Below, in pieces: positions 56,501 through 63,407 of a stretch of DNA of 64,000 bases; position 1 is the stretch's first letter, and each line of letters begins with the position of its first letter. Origin of the DNA: Porphyromonadaceae bacterium (lineage in GTDB: Bacteria; Bacteroidota; Bacteroidia; Bacteroidales; Dysgonomonadaceae); the NCBI GenBank assembly GCA_021372865.1, contig JAJFTO010000020.1:62001-126000 (forward strand), read 5' to 3'. Both the position numbers and the translations under genes were made by a program. Below the pieces are notes generated by a model. It had not been told where the DNA came from and did not search any database. It was given only the letters and a program-made list of their open reading frames with translations.

Positions 56501-57487
56501 AGTTTTGCCTTGAGTACAGTCACCCTTGCCTCCGCTTTTGAACACTCCGGAGCAGGTAACAATTATCATTCCCGGGTTTTTGATAATTTTCGGAGTTACC
56601 GGGACGAGATGACAGCACGGGTGCGCGAAAAATATGTAACGACCGGTTATCCTTCTATTGGATTTCTTGCTGGCAGCAGTCTCAGCGGAAAACCGTTCGA
56701 CCCAGCATTGGGCGATGTACAACGCAATTCTGCAGATGTACTCATCCCCTCATTTTTTGCGGCCTACACCGGAAAAGATCCAGGAAGGAGCAACCTGGGA
56801 GCTTTTCCTGATATCTCTTCCATGCTGCCAAATTGGAATATTTCATACAATATGACAAACGCTTTTCCCGGGTTACAAAATTATATTAAATCACTTGTTG
56901 TCAGCCACCAATATCTTTCACAATACAGGATAGGTTCATTCGCATCCTTTTTGAGCTGGGTGCCTGCAAACAACGGAAGTGAACTGGGATTTATCCGCGA
57001 TGCAATATCAGGAGCACCCCTACCATCGTCACCCTTCGATATCTCAGCGGTGAGCATTGTGGAAAGTTTCAATCCCCTCATCGAAATAAGCAGTGTATTC
57101 AATAACGAGATAAATCTCGGTTTGAGATTCAATCGGACACGCACGGTGAATCTGAATGTCACATCCCTGCAGGTTGTGGAGACTAACGACAAAGATTTGG
57201 TGCTGGAATTGGGTTATCCCATAGTAAAAGATCTGAGCACGCGGCTGGATATTTCCCACAAGATTACACAGGCGCTAATCAGAAAAATTGAAACCGGATT
57301 CACACAGGCTACCGACGGCATACAAACAACCTCTGTTCGTTTTGGGGCTGATTACAACATAAGCCACAAGCTTACACTCCGTGCTTTCTTTGACAAAATC
57401 ATCAATAAGCCCCTTGTATCATCCGGATCTTACGCAACGGCCCAAACAAATCTGGGTATAAGTCTGCGGTTCAATCTGAATCAATAA
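50531..57487 (+). CDS. sprA: Cell-surface protein SprA/Sov, type IX secretion translocon
   Basis: About 2318 residues. SprA forms the giant 36-strand outer-membrane barrel of the type IX secretion system. Signatures include TEVRYDYLYDRYIFEKKIG and the repeated barrel-strand patterns, ending SLRFNLNQ. No ATG gives a proper signal peptide: the in-frame codons from CTG at 50531 read KKNVYIVLLLFLF, a good lysine-led signal, while the first TTG (50561) and ATG (50573) lie inside it. I place the start at 50531 as the likeliest non-ATG choice; ATA at 50516 is another. The frame is open back to the ruvA stop, so start certainty is low, while product certainty is high. Confidence 0.88.
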   Translation: MKKNVYIVLLLFLFMTNGICSLRAQISLSGLRTEVRYDYLYDRYIFEKKIGNVVVGTPYSMTPEEYMAYRLRRMQTDYFRERNALGDSLQLPLKTFSPVLLGKQSAPRETIFGPGGLRLTTQGYVEMSAGMNRNVTNNPTLPQRARKRSMFNFDQQIQLHVNAKVGDKIDFDVNYDTESTFDFQNKQIKMAYRGNEDDIIQNIEAGNVSMNTSNSLIQAGSTLFGIKSELQFGKLRVNGLFSQQQSESQTINTRGGIQTTSYEFSADQYDENRHFFLGYWFRDKYDESLEKMPYIQSPVSITRMEVWVTNRRGDYARSRNIIAFADLGESDHIHNGAWIPQGTNGIPYNKANTLYEQLTGIWSGARESNGASQIFPAGIEAGVDYEKLENARLLSSSEYSFQPQLGYLSLSMPLQPDEVLAVAYEFTYRGEVYQVGEFSTDVREDATDSGNEAGAIFLKLLKPVSLSPRAYTWDLMMKNIYSLGQGAYNIQRDHFRLQITWQSDTRGLYLNYIPENGIREELLLQVMHLDRLNSRNDPSPDGVFDFLEGYTVDSQNGQIIFPAVEPFGSYLRKKIGNDVIAEKYVYQELYDSTLTMARQYPEKNKFRISGEYKGSSGTEINLNAMNVARGSVRVAAAGVLLTEGVDYTVDYVSGTVNITNQAILAAGTPVSVTLENRQLTQLQRKTLTGLDVNYDFSKNLSFGATLMYYTEKPLTMKSAFGDESSKNTLWGTHLNYRKQSYALTNLIDMLPFVEATAPSQVTANIEFAQMLPGHYENKYTGSYSYLDDFESSTSAIDLRTPYAWSLAATPYNNTSSGLFPEASLTNDIDYGKNRAQLAWFYIDGIFTRRNSSLTPAHIKNDIDQLSDHRVREVYEREIFPNRDVLYGQPATLPVLNLSYYPDERGPYNLDTDVDANGRLLDPRRRWGGITRRMDTRDFEAANIEYIEFWLMDPFVNDTTGSSQGGDLYFNLGEISEDILKDGKKFFENGLPVEGDTAAVGKSVWGKYSKRESTVYGFDNSLGMESRKLQDTGLNGLNSEEEKTYPAYANYLDELRQHLSGEKISKMQNDAHSPLNDPAGDDFRHYRGQKQDQQQLSILDRYKYYNATEGNSQSPEDNDPYHSVSRTTPDVEDIDNDHTLNENESYFQYKVSLRPGTLEVGSNFITDKREVSLKLRNGNDGSVTWYQFRIPIREYQTRTGNIQGFHNIRFMRMFLTGFEEPVFLRFATLELVRSEWRSYRNDLITGGTPTGTGKLEISAVNIEENGNRTPVNYLLPPGVTRILDPAQPQLRQENEQSLSLKVTHLDPGDTRAVYKNSMYDLRRYKRIQMFVHAEKLQDNTDELKDGDFAIFVRLGSDYRNNFYEYEIPLRLTPEGQYSAHTPSGQQAVWPKENMFDFPLELFTGLKLDRNVNQHSGNGIDYFTPYTQSDPGKPENRITIMGNPSLAEVKVLMIGIRNNSREVRSGEIWVNEMRLSEFDEKGGWATRGNVNLALSDLGTIHFAGQKETAGFGALDQNLLSRRNDDYTSVQISMNMELGRFLPKKAKISAPFHYVWSGETMAPLYDPFNRDILLKETLSEAGNQAIRDSIKSVVLTRRSIRGLSFNNVKSDVKSKSPMPYDPANFRFSYARNEEKYHGPDTEYSFTKDFRQEFQYSYTPLTKPWEPFKALDSSSGWLKLIQSLRFNFLPGNIGISSIITRHYQETQLRDLQALLFFDSDFYWNRDFSFSWDPTGNLHTSFRSGTVAEIEEPYLQVNKEISRSDYEIWKDSVVQSIRDLGKPFSYFQNADVTYTLPLAKVPLMDWINSSAAYNAGYRWERGAMTEGENMGNFLQNDLSFTFQSRFNLNALYYKIPFLRRANKGFAPLHRVMTMVRQINLNIVHKRRTDLPGYDPSVGDFFGQQKSTDGLLPGLGFAFGMEGGEKFVRKAMTHHHLVMSEDNLRPAIFNQTQQIRMDASIEPLPGLSIYLHTLYEDNQRTELQYMIEGMPRVRGGSFALSTVTLASAFEHSGAGNNYHSRVFDNFRSYRDEMTARVREKYVTTGYPSIGFLAGSSLSGKPFDPALGDVQRNSADVLIPSFFAAYTGKDPGRSNLGAFPDISSMLPNWNISYNMTNAFPGLQNYIKSLVVSHQYLSQYRIGSFASFLSWVPANNGSELGFIRDAISGAPLPSSPFDISAVSIVESFNPLIEISSVFNNEINLGLRFNRTRTVNLNVTSLQVVETNDKDLVLELGYPIVKDLSTRLDISHKITQALIRKIETGFTQATDGIQTTSVRFGADYNISHKLTLRAFFDKIINKPLVSSGSYATAQTNLGISLRFNLNQ

Positions 57488-57494
57488 ACCATCG

Positions 57495-57537
57495 TCCGGG
57501 ATCAAAAAGGAGAAATATTCCCCCGGAAACGAGTTTT
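57495..57537 (+). terminator. Possible terminator after sprA
   Basis: TCCGGG (57495-57500) pairs with CCCGGA (57522-57527), followed within a few bases by five T. The stem is short (6 bp) and the loop long. Confidence 0.35.
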
Positions 57538-57592
57538 TATATCGAACAAAAAAATTAAAAAAAAGAAATAAAGAGGATTTTTTCTTAATTAT

Positions 57593-57680
57593 TGTTGAAC
57601 AAATCGTTTTTTTACGTTTTTTCTTAATTTTAAGAGGATATGTTAAACAAAAAAGTCGTTTATTTGTTAAATTAAAATCG
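57593..57680 (+). repeat. Three phased direct repeats upstream of rprX
   Basis: TGTTGAACAAATCG starts at 57593, TGTTAAACAAAAAAGTCG at 57641 and TGTTAAATTAAAATCG at 57665. Starts are 48 and 24 bp apart. AAGAGGAT also occurs twice, at 57571 and 57632, and TTTTTTCTTAATT twice. They sit in the 244-bp gap before the two-component operon, so they could be binding sites for the response regulator. The rest of the gap shows no gene. Confidence 0.45.
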
Positions 57681-57731
57681 ACGAGACGATCTTTGAAATA
57701 TAAAATTGTCACTTAAAAGGAGTAAGTAAAG

Positions 57732-59291
57732 ATGAAAAAATCGACAATTTGGTTGCTTGCCCTAGTGATGTTCACGGCGTTTTTTGCATTGTTGTTCCTG
57801 CAGGTCAGGTATATGAGAACAAGCATGGCCATCCGTTCACAACAGTTCGATGAACAGGTAAACAGGAGTCTCTACAACGTGATGAGAGATCTCGAGCAGG
57901 ATCAGACCCGTGATTATCTCGAACAGGACATGATTGAATCGGAGAACAGATATTCACAGTACAATCAGTCACAGGGCACCCAGCAAATCACCCGGGAGCG
58001 GTCTACCGCTGCCGTTACCAATCCCGATGGAAGTGAAACAAGAATTGCATTGGATATCACACAACAGTCCACGCGCCCGCAAGAGCAACGCGAACGGGTA
58101 TTTCTGTCACCCAACCAGGGTGCCAGTACGATCTCCAAGACGCAGTACGATATGCAGCAATCCCTGTCGAAACGATACCTGCATGAACGGTCGTTGCTGG
58201 ATGAGGTCATTTTTAAAATACTGAATCGAGCAAGCAACGAACCGATCGAGAAACGGATCGATTTCAATAAGATGGAGCAATATATTCGTTACGAGCTGTC
58301 ATACAACGGGCTGAATGAACCTTTCAGTTTTCAGATTGTGGATTTCAACAACAAGGTGGTCTACTCCACTCCCGGTTTCTCCACAAAGTACCGGGATGCA
58401 GTATACACCCAGATTCTGTTTCCAAATGATCCACCGGCAAAGTTAAACAGGTTACGGGCCTATTTCCCGACAAAAAGGAATTATGTGTACAGCGAGTTAT
58501 CCTTTTTCATACCGTCACTTATATTTACGTTTATCCTGCTGTTAACGTTTATATTTACGGTGGTATCGCTGTTCAGACAGAAGCGTTTGTCTGAAATGAA
58601 GAATGATTTTATTAACAACATGACGCACGAGTTGAAGACACCCGTCTCCACCATCTCGCTCGCATCGCAGATGCTCAAGGATGAGTCTATATTGAAGTCT
58701 CCCGAGGTATTCAAACATGTCACCGGCGTGATTTATGATGAGACCAAGCGATTGAGTTTTCAAGTAGAAAAAGTACTGCAGATGTCGCTCTTCGACAAGC
58801 AGAAGACTACACTGAAGATGAAAGAGATGGATGTAAATGATCTTGTGGTCAGTGTCGCCAATACGCATGTGCTCAAAGTCGAAAAACTGGGTGGTACACT
58901 CGATATCGATTTGCAGGCAGAGCATACCACAATCAAGGTAGATGAAATGCATTTTACCAATGTTCTTTTCAACATTCTCGACAATGCATTAAAATACCGG
59001 AAGAAGGAAGTAGCTCCCGAATTAATGATCCGTACCCGCAACGAGGGCAACAAGATCATCATTTCCATTGAGGACAACGGTATTGGCATGAAAAAGGAAG
59101 ATGCAAAGAAGGTATTTGAACGGTTTTATCGCGTACCCACCGGTAACCGGCATGATGTAAAAGGATTTGGGCTGGGACTGGCGTATGTAAAAAAAATCGT
59201 CACCGATGTAAACGGCACCATTCGTGCCGATAGCGAATTAGGTAAAGGAACAAAATTTATAATTAGTTTACCCGTAATAACAGAAAAATGA
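57732..59291 (+). CDS. rprX: Sensor histidine kinase, RprX-like
   Basis: 519 residues. A first membrane helix (about 6-24), a periplasmic sensing region of about 230 residues with a Gln- and Arg-rich stretch, and a second helix (about 260-282, FIPSLIFTFILLLTFIFTVV) lead to the kinase. The dimerisation helix holds the phospho-accepting His299 (NMTHELKTPVSTIS). The ATPase shows the N box (NILDNALKY, Asn414), G1 IEDNGIGM and G2 GFGLGLAYVKKIV. It is paired with the response regulator one base downstream, as in Bacteroides RprX-RprY. Phased repeats upstream suggest self-control. Confidence 0.9.
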   Translation: MKKSTIWLLALVMFTAFFALLFLQVRYMRTSMAIRSQQFDEQVNRSLYNVMRDLEQDQTRDYLEQDMIESENRYSQYNQSQGTQQITRERSTAAVTNPDGSETRIALDITQQSTRPQEQRERVFLSPNQGASTISKTQYDMQQSLSKRYLHERSLLDEVIFKILNRASNEPIEKRIDFNKMEQYIRYELSYNGLNEPFSFQIVDFNNKVVYSTPGFSTKYRDAVYTQILFPNDPPAKLNRLRAYFPTKRNYVYSELSFFIPSLIFTFILLLTFIFTVVSLFRQKRLSEMKNDFINNMTHELKTPVSTISLASQMLKDESILKSPEVFKHVTGVIYDETKRLSFQVEKVLQMSLFDKQKTTLKMKEMDVNDLVVSVANTHVLKVEKLGGTLDIDLQAEHTTIKVDEMHFTNVLFNILDNALKYRKKEVAPELMIRTRNEGNKIIISIEDNGIGMKKEDAKKVFERFYRVPTGNRHDVKGFGLGLAYVKKIVTDVNGTIRADSELGKGTKFIISLPVITEK

Positions 59292-59292
59292 T

Positions 59293-60006
59293 ATGGAAGA
59301 GAAATTGAAAATTTTTTTATGCGAAGATGATGAGAATCTTGGCATGTTGTTGAGAGAATATCTCCAGGCAAAAGGTTTTGATACCGATCTGTTTCCCGAT
59401 GGAGAAGCCGGTTTCAAAGGATTTGTGAAAACAAAATACGATCTGTGCATTGTTGATGTAATGATGCCCAAGAAAGACGGTGTGACCTTGGTAAAGGAAA
59501 TCAGAACCATTAATACGGAAATACCTGTGATTTTCCTGACAGCCAAGAATATGAAGGAAGATGTACTGGAAGGTTTCAAAGCCGGGGCCGACGACTATAT
59601 TACCAAACCATTCAGTATGGAAGAACTGGTATTGCGTATTGAAGCCATTATCCGTCGAGTGAAAGGCAAAAGGAGCAAGGAACAGCAGGTGTATAGTTTC
59701 GGTACAATGACCTTCGATACACAAAAACAGATACTGATCATTGGCGATGTGCAGACAAAGCTTACCACAAAGGAATCGGAACTGCTGTCGTTACTCTGTG
59801 CGCATGCCAACGACATACTGGAACGCAATCATGCGCTGAAACAGATATGGGAAGAAGATACCTATTTCAATGCACGCAGCATGGATGTTTACATTACAAA
59901 ACTACGCAAATTGTTGAAACCCGAACCAAACATCGAGATCATCAATATTCACGGAAAGGGATACAAGCTGATTGTACCCACCGAGGAGGAGAATGGTGAG
60001 AAATGA
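59293..60006 (+). CDS. rprY: DNA-binding response regulator, RprY-like (OmpR family)
   Basis: 237 residues. The receiver domain has the acidic pocket (LCEDDENL), phospho-acceptor Asp55 (IVDVMMPKKDG), and TAKNMKEDVLEG with the conserved Lys in YITKPFSMEEL. The C-terminal winged-helix is of the OmpR kind (ESELLSLLCAHANDIL, then RSMDVYITKLRKLL and IHGKGYKL). In Bacteroides, RprY homologues regulate stress and transport genes; targets here are unknown. A strong terminator closes the operon. Confidence 0.93.
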   Translation: MEEKLKIFLCEDDENLGMLLREYLQAKGFDTDLFPDGEAGFKGFVKTKYDLCIVDVMMPKKDGVTLVKEIRTINTEIPVIFLTAKNMKEDVLEGFKAGADDYITKPFSMEELVLRIEAIIRRVKGKRSKEQQVYSFGTMTFDTQKQILIIGDVQTKLTTKESELLSLLCAHANDILERNHALKQIWEEDTYFNARSMDVYITKLRKLLKPEPNIEIINIHGKGYKLIVPTEEENGEK

Positions 60007-60030
60007 AATAAAGTAAATCCACCTTCACAG

Positions 60031-60061
60031 AAAACCGCCCCGTAAAGAGGCGGTTTTTTTA
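60031..60061 (+). terminator. Rho-independent terminator of rprXY
   Basis: AAAACCGCC (60031-60039) pairs with GGCGGTTTT (60049-60057) over a 9-nt loop, followed by a T run. A clear intrinsic terminator 25 bp after the rprY stop. Confidence 0.9.
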
Positions 60062-60102
60062 TTGATTATAAACAATCTCGTTGCGTTTTTTTTGGTAACA
60101 AA

Positions 60103-60134
60103 TTTGTAACATTAAATTTAATCCGTTAATTTTG
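60103..60134 (+). promoter_or_regulatory. Bacteroidota-type promoter for the phosphatidyltransferase gene
   Basis: TTTG (60103-60106), 20-nt spacer, perfect TAATTTTG (60127-60134). The start site would be near 60140, 30 nt before the ATG at 60170. Confidence 0.75.
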
Positions 60135-60169
60135 CCATGGAAGATTTGAATATATAAAAGAATCCGGTG

Positions 60170-60895
60170 ATGAAAAAAAATAAAAGAAATATGGCGAAGT
60201 CGCTTAGGCTTATCGCCACAGATCGGCAGAGAACCAACTTCCTGCGCGAATGGGAACAGAAGACCATTGCTTATCTGGTACAAAAAGTGCCGGCATGGAT
60301 AAGCTCAGACGGCCTCACAGCCATTGGCTTTTTCGGGAATCTGATGGTCGCAGCCAGTTTTGTGCTGGGAGCTTACCTGAATCGCTACTGGCTGTTATTG
60401 TCGCTCATCGGGTTTGCTATCAACTGGTTTGGCGACTCACTCGATGGACGACTGGCATACTACAGGAATAAACCACGAAAATGGTACGGGTTCTCACTTG
60501 ATGTTACGGTCGACTGGATTGGAACCATCCTTATCGGACTGGGATTTTCCATTTTTGTCCCTGGTCTATGGAAATATGCAGGATTTTTATTCGTGGTACT
60601 TTACGGATGGGAGATGATCACTGCCCAGCTACGCTACAAGATTGGAGGACAATATTCAATCGACTCAGGTATTTTCGGGCCTACTGAAGTACGTCTGCTG
60701 TTAGGTACAATTATCACCTTTGAGGTATTTGTACCGGGTTCCATCAAATTTCTTGCCACTGCAGCCTGCTTTTTCCTACTTATATCCAATTTAGTAGAGA
60801 GCAAGCGACTACTCCTTCTGGCCAATGAACAGGATAATGCTGAGCGAGCGTTGAAAGAAACAGAGCGCGAATCCCTCCGCAAGGAAAATGCCTGA
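60170..60895 (+). CDS. CDP-alcohol phosphatidyltransferase family protein
   Basis: 241 residues from the ATG at 60170; a GTG one codon earlier and a Met eight codons later are alternatives. Five or six membrane helices fill about 48-215. The catalytic motif reads D-S-L-DG-R-L-AY-...-G-F-S-L-D-V-T-V-D (GDSLDGRLAYY, then YGFSLDVTVDW). The classic form is DGxxARx8Gx3Dx3D; the Arg after Ala is Tyr here. It transfers a phosphoalcohol from CDP-linked lipid to make phospholipid; the acceptor is unknown. The gene has its own promoter and lies in a divergently spaced region after rprXY's terminator. Confidence 0.85.
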   Translation: MKKNKRNMAKSLRLIATDRQRTNFLREWEQKTIAYLVQKVPAWISSDGLTAIGFFGNLMVAASFVLGAYLNRYWLLLSLIGFAINWFGDSLDGRLAYYRNKPRKWYGFSLDVTVDWIGTILIGLGFSIFVPGLWKYAGFLFVVLYGWEMITAQLRYKIGGQYSIDSGIFGPTEVRLLLGTIITFEVFVPGSIKFLATAACFFLLISNLVESKRLLLLANEQDNAERALKETERESLRKENA

Positions 60896-60970
60896 CTTTT
60901 CTGAATGCATAATCTGATACTGCCTGCTGAAGTTTCGCCACAAAAATATGTCCGTTTCAGCCAAAAGAGC

Positions 60971-60978
60971 TACCTTTG
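60971..60978 (+). promoter_or_regulatory. Promoter -7 box of yicC
   Basis: Perfect TACCTTTG, 15 bp before the yicC ATG, so the leader would be very short. Confidence 0.5.
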
Positions 60979-60993
60979 TGCAAAACTATTACA

Positions 60994-61866
60994 ATGGCAT
61001 TATCCATGACGGGATACGGCAAAGCGGTAGCTGTGCTCCCCAACAAAAAAGTTACGATTGAAATAAAATCTTTGAACAGCAAACAATTTGATCTGTTCAC
61101 CCGACTCCCTGTTATTTACCGCGAGAAGGAAATCGCTTTGCGCAACGCCCTGGCACAAAGATTGGAGCGTGGAAAAGTAGATTTATCAATGAATGTGGAA
61201 GTAATCTCCAGGGATGTATCCGCAAAGATAGATCACCACGTTGTGGGTCAGTATTACCGGGAAATCACGGGATTGTCTGAAGAATTCAGCATTCCTCTTC
61301 CGGATGACTGGTTTTTGTTGTTAATGCGTCTTCCCGAAGTCATGAGACAGGAACCGGAAGAGCTGGATGAAAGAGAATGGGAAACCATCGAGTTGGCAAT
61401 AAACCGTGCAGTGGACGAATTGATAGGTTTTCGCAAACAGGAAGGAGAAATGCTGACAAAGGTACTGACGGAAAAGATCCAGCTTATCCGCTCTCTGCTG
61501 GTAGATGTTGATCCTTTTGAGATGGAACGGATAGAGAAGATCAAAAGCCGGATCTATGAAGGATTAAACAATCTGGAAGGAATCGAATACGATAAGAACC
61601 GTTTCGAACAGGAGATGATTTATTACATTGAGAAGCTGGATGTAAACGAAGAGAAGACCCGCCTCGCTCATCATCTGAATTATTTTATCGAAACGCTCGC
61701 CGACACCCATTCTCAGGGGAAAAAACTGGGGTTCATCGCCCAGGAGATAGGACGTGAAATCAATACACTCGGATCAAAATCAAACCAATCAGGAATGCAA
61801 CGCATTGTGGTACAGATGAAGGACGAGCTGGAACAGATCAAAGAGCAAATATTAAATATTTTGTAA
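60994..61866 (+). CDS. yicC: YicC family endoribonuclease
   Basis: 290 residues from the ATG at 60994 (MALSMTGYGKA), the near-universal YicC opening; a further upstream start would include the promoter box. The N-terminal YicC domain (EIKSLNSKQFDLFTRLP) and C-terminal DUF1732 (NFFIETLADTHSQGKKLGF-like segment, IAQEIGREINTLGSKSN) are present. YicC proteins are RNA-cleaving enzymes acting on small RNAs in other bacteria. It is followed by gmk after 49 bp, a conserved neighbourhood, with a hairpin in between. Confidence 0.93.
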   Translation: MALSMTGYGKAVAVLPNKKVTIEIKSLNSKQFDLFTRLPVIYREKEIALRNALAQRLERGKVDLSMNVEVISRDVSAKIDHHVVGQYYREITGLSEEFSIPLPDDWFLLLMRLPEVMRQEPEELDEREWETIELAINRAVDELIGFRKQEGEMLTKVLTEKIQLIRSLLVDVDPFEMERIEKIKSRIYEGLNNLEGIEYDKNRFEQEMIYYIEKLDVNEEKTRLAHHLNYFIETLADTHSQGKKLGFIAQEIGREINTLGSKSNQSGMQRIVVQMKDELEQIKEQILNIL

Positions 61867-61873
61867 CAAATGT

Positions 61874-61899
61874 GACAGCATACCGGTTGGTATGCTGTC
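61874..61899 (+). other. 11-bp hairpin in the yicC-gmk interval
   Basis: A perfect inverted repeat, GACAGCATACC and GGTATGCTGTC, with a 4-base loop (GGTT). It lies 17 bp before the gmk ATG and has no T run after it, so it is more likely a leader or processing hairpin than a terminator. Confidence 0.7.
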
Positions 61900-61915
61900 C
61901 GAATATATAGATGCA

Positions 61916-62479
61916 ATGGCAAAACTAATTATATTTTCAGCTCCGTCAGGTGCAGGCAAATCCACGCTTGTCAGGTACCTGTTGGCGCAGGAATTAAATC
62001 TTCAGTTTTCCATTTCGGCCACCAGCCGTCTTCCCCGGGGTGAAGAGAAGAACGGTGTGGAATACTATTTTCTCTCACCCGCTGAATTTCGGGAGCGGAT
62101 TACCAGAAATGAATTTCTCGAATATGAGGAGGTTTACACCGACAAGTTCTATGGTACGCTGAAAAGTGAAGTAGACCGCATTCTGGGAGAAGGCAAGAAT
62201 GTGGTTTTCGATGTAGATTGCATCGGTGGATTAAACATTAAAAAGATCTACGGCGACCGGGCGCTGAGCATCTTCGTGATGCCCCCCTCGGTGGAGGTAT
62301 TGCGTGAACGGCTTGAAAAAAGAGGTACTGACTCACCGCAGGTGATTGAAAACCGACTGGCAAAGGCCGAATATGAAATGAGTTTTGCACCCCGTTTTGA
62401 TGTGGTGGTATGCAACGACGACTTCGACCGGGCAAAAGATGAAGTACTGAAACTGGTGTCTGATTTTATCCAACAATAA
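61916..62479 (+). CDS. gmk: Guanylate kinase
   Basis: 187 residues from the ATG at 61916 (MAKLIIFSAPSGAGKSTLVR), which starts right before the P-loop GAGKST; an in-frame start 24 nt earlier lies in the hairpin. Family signatures: TSRLPRGEEKNGVEYYF (GMP binding), Asp-rich FDVDCIGG, and RLEKRGTDSPQVIENRL. It phosphorylates GMP to GDP with ATP. It probably shares a transcript with yicC and the downstream esterase, whose gene begins 3 nt after this stop. Confidence 0.97.
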   Translation: MAKLIIFSAPSGAGKSTLVRYLLAQELNLQFSISATSRLPRGEEKNGVEYYFLSPAEFRERITRNEFLEYEEVYTDKFYGTLKSEVDRILGEGKNVVFDVDCIGGLNIKKIYGDRALSIFVMPPSVEVLRERLEKRGTDSPQVIENRLAKAEYEMSFAPRFDVVVCNDDFDRAKDEVLKLVSDFIQQ

Positions 62480-62482
62480 GCG

Positions 62483-63406
62483 ATGTCATACAAAGCGGCT
62501 ATCATTTTTTTTACGGCACTGCTCTTCCCCTTTATGTTGCCGGCCGGGGCACTACAAAAAGAGACCCGTATCTTCGCAGAAATGCAGGGTACCCCGTTGA
62601 AACTTGACATATACAAAAACGATTCCACCACCATCCTGCCTCAACCCTGCCTGCTGTTTGTATTTGGCGGGGGATTCAAGGAAGGAACGCGTGATGCCAA
62701 ACTCTACCTCCCCTATTTTGATTATTTCGCCAGGAAGGGATATACTGTGGTCTCTATCGATTACCGCTTGGGAATGAAAGGGAAAGAAGCTCCGGGCATA
62801 CTGAATCATAAGCCGTTACAAGAGTCCATTGAAATGGCAGTGAGCGATCTGTATGCGGCAACAAACTTTTTGCTGGCACACGCAGATGAACTGAATATAG
62901 ACCCCTCACTCATTATCCTCAGCGGATCGAGTGCTGGCGCCATCACGGTGTTGCAGGCCGACTATATGGAGCGAGACAATCATCCTCTTGCCAGGGTACT
63001 GCCGGATAATTTCCGGTATGCCGGTGTCATATCTTTTGCCGGTGGCATCTTCAGCACAGAGGGACTACCCTCATACACGCAACGGCCTGCTCCCACTCTT
63101 TTTTTTCATGGCAGTGCCGACAAACTGGTACCTTACAACAATACCCGTTTATTTAAACTGGGGATGTTCGGATCCAAATCACTTACGAAACGGTTCAGGG
63201 ATGAGGGGTATCCCTATGTCTTTTATATCATGGAAGATATAGGCCATGAAGTGTCGGAATATCCCATGAAGGAGTTTTTGCCAGAGATAGAACAATTTAT
63301 CACCGACCTGGTGTTCGACCGAAAACAGTGGATGCAGGAGATCCACTTTAAAGACATGCTTCGTGCATCTGATAGATCAAACACTCCTGCAAACTATTAC
63401 AACTGA
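62483..63406 (+). CDS. Secreted alpha/beta hydrolase (carboxylesterase-like)
   Basis: 307 residues with a signal peptide (about 1-24, ending AGALQ). The alpha/beta fold shows the oxyanion segment FVFGGGFKEGTRD, the nucleophile elbow ILSGSSAGAIT (Ser150), the acid at HGSADKLVPYNN and the base at DIGHEV. It resembles BD-FAE-type esterases in the BCE family that act on acetylated or feruloylated glycans, but the substrate is not fixed. It is the last gene before a symporter-like gene, 1 nt from it. Confidence 0.85.
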   Translation: MSYKAAIIFFTALLFPFMLPAGALQKETRIFAEMQGTPLKLDIYKNDSTTILPQPCLLFVFGGGFKEGTRDAKLYLPYFDYFARKGYTVVSIDYRLGMKGKEAPGILNHKPLQESIEMAVSDLYAATNFLLAHADELNIDPSLIILSGSSAGAITVLQADYMERDNHPLARVLPDNFRYAGVISFAGGIFSTEGLPSYTQRPAPTLFFHGSADKLVPYNNTRLFKLGMFGSKSLTKRFRDEGYPYVFYIMEDIGHEVSEYPMKEFLPEIEQFITDLVFDRKQWMQEIHFKDMLRASDRSNTPANYYN

Positions 63407-63407
63407 T

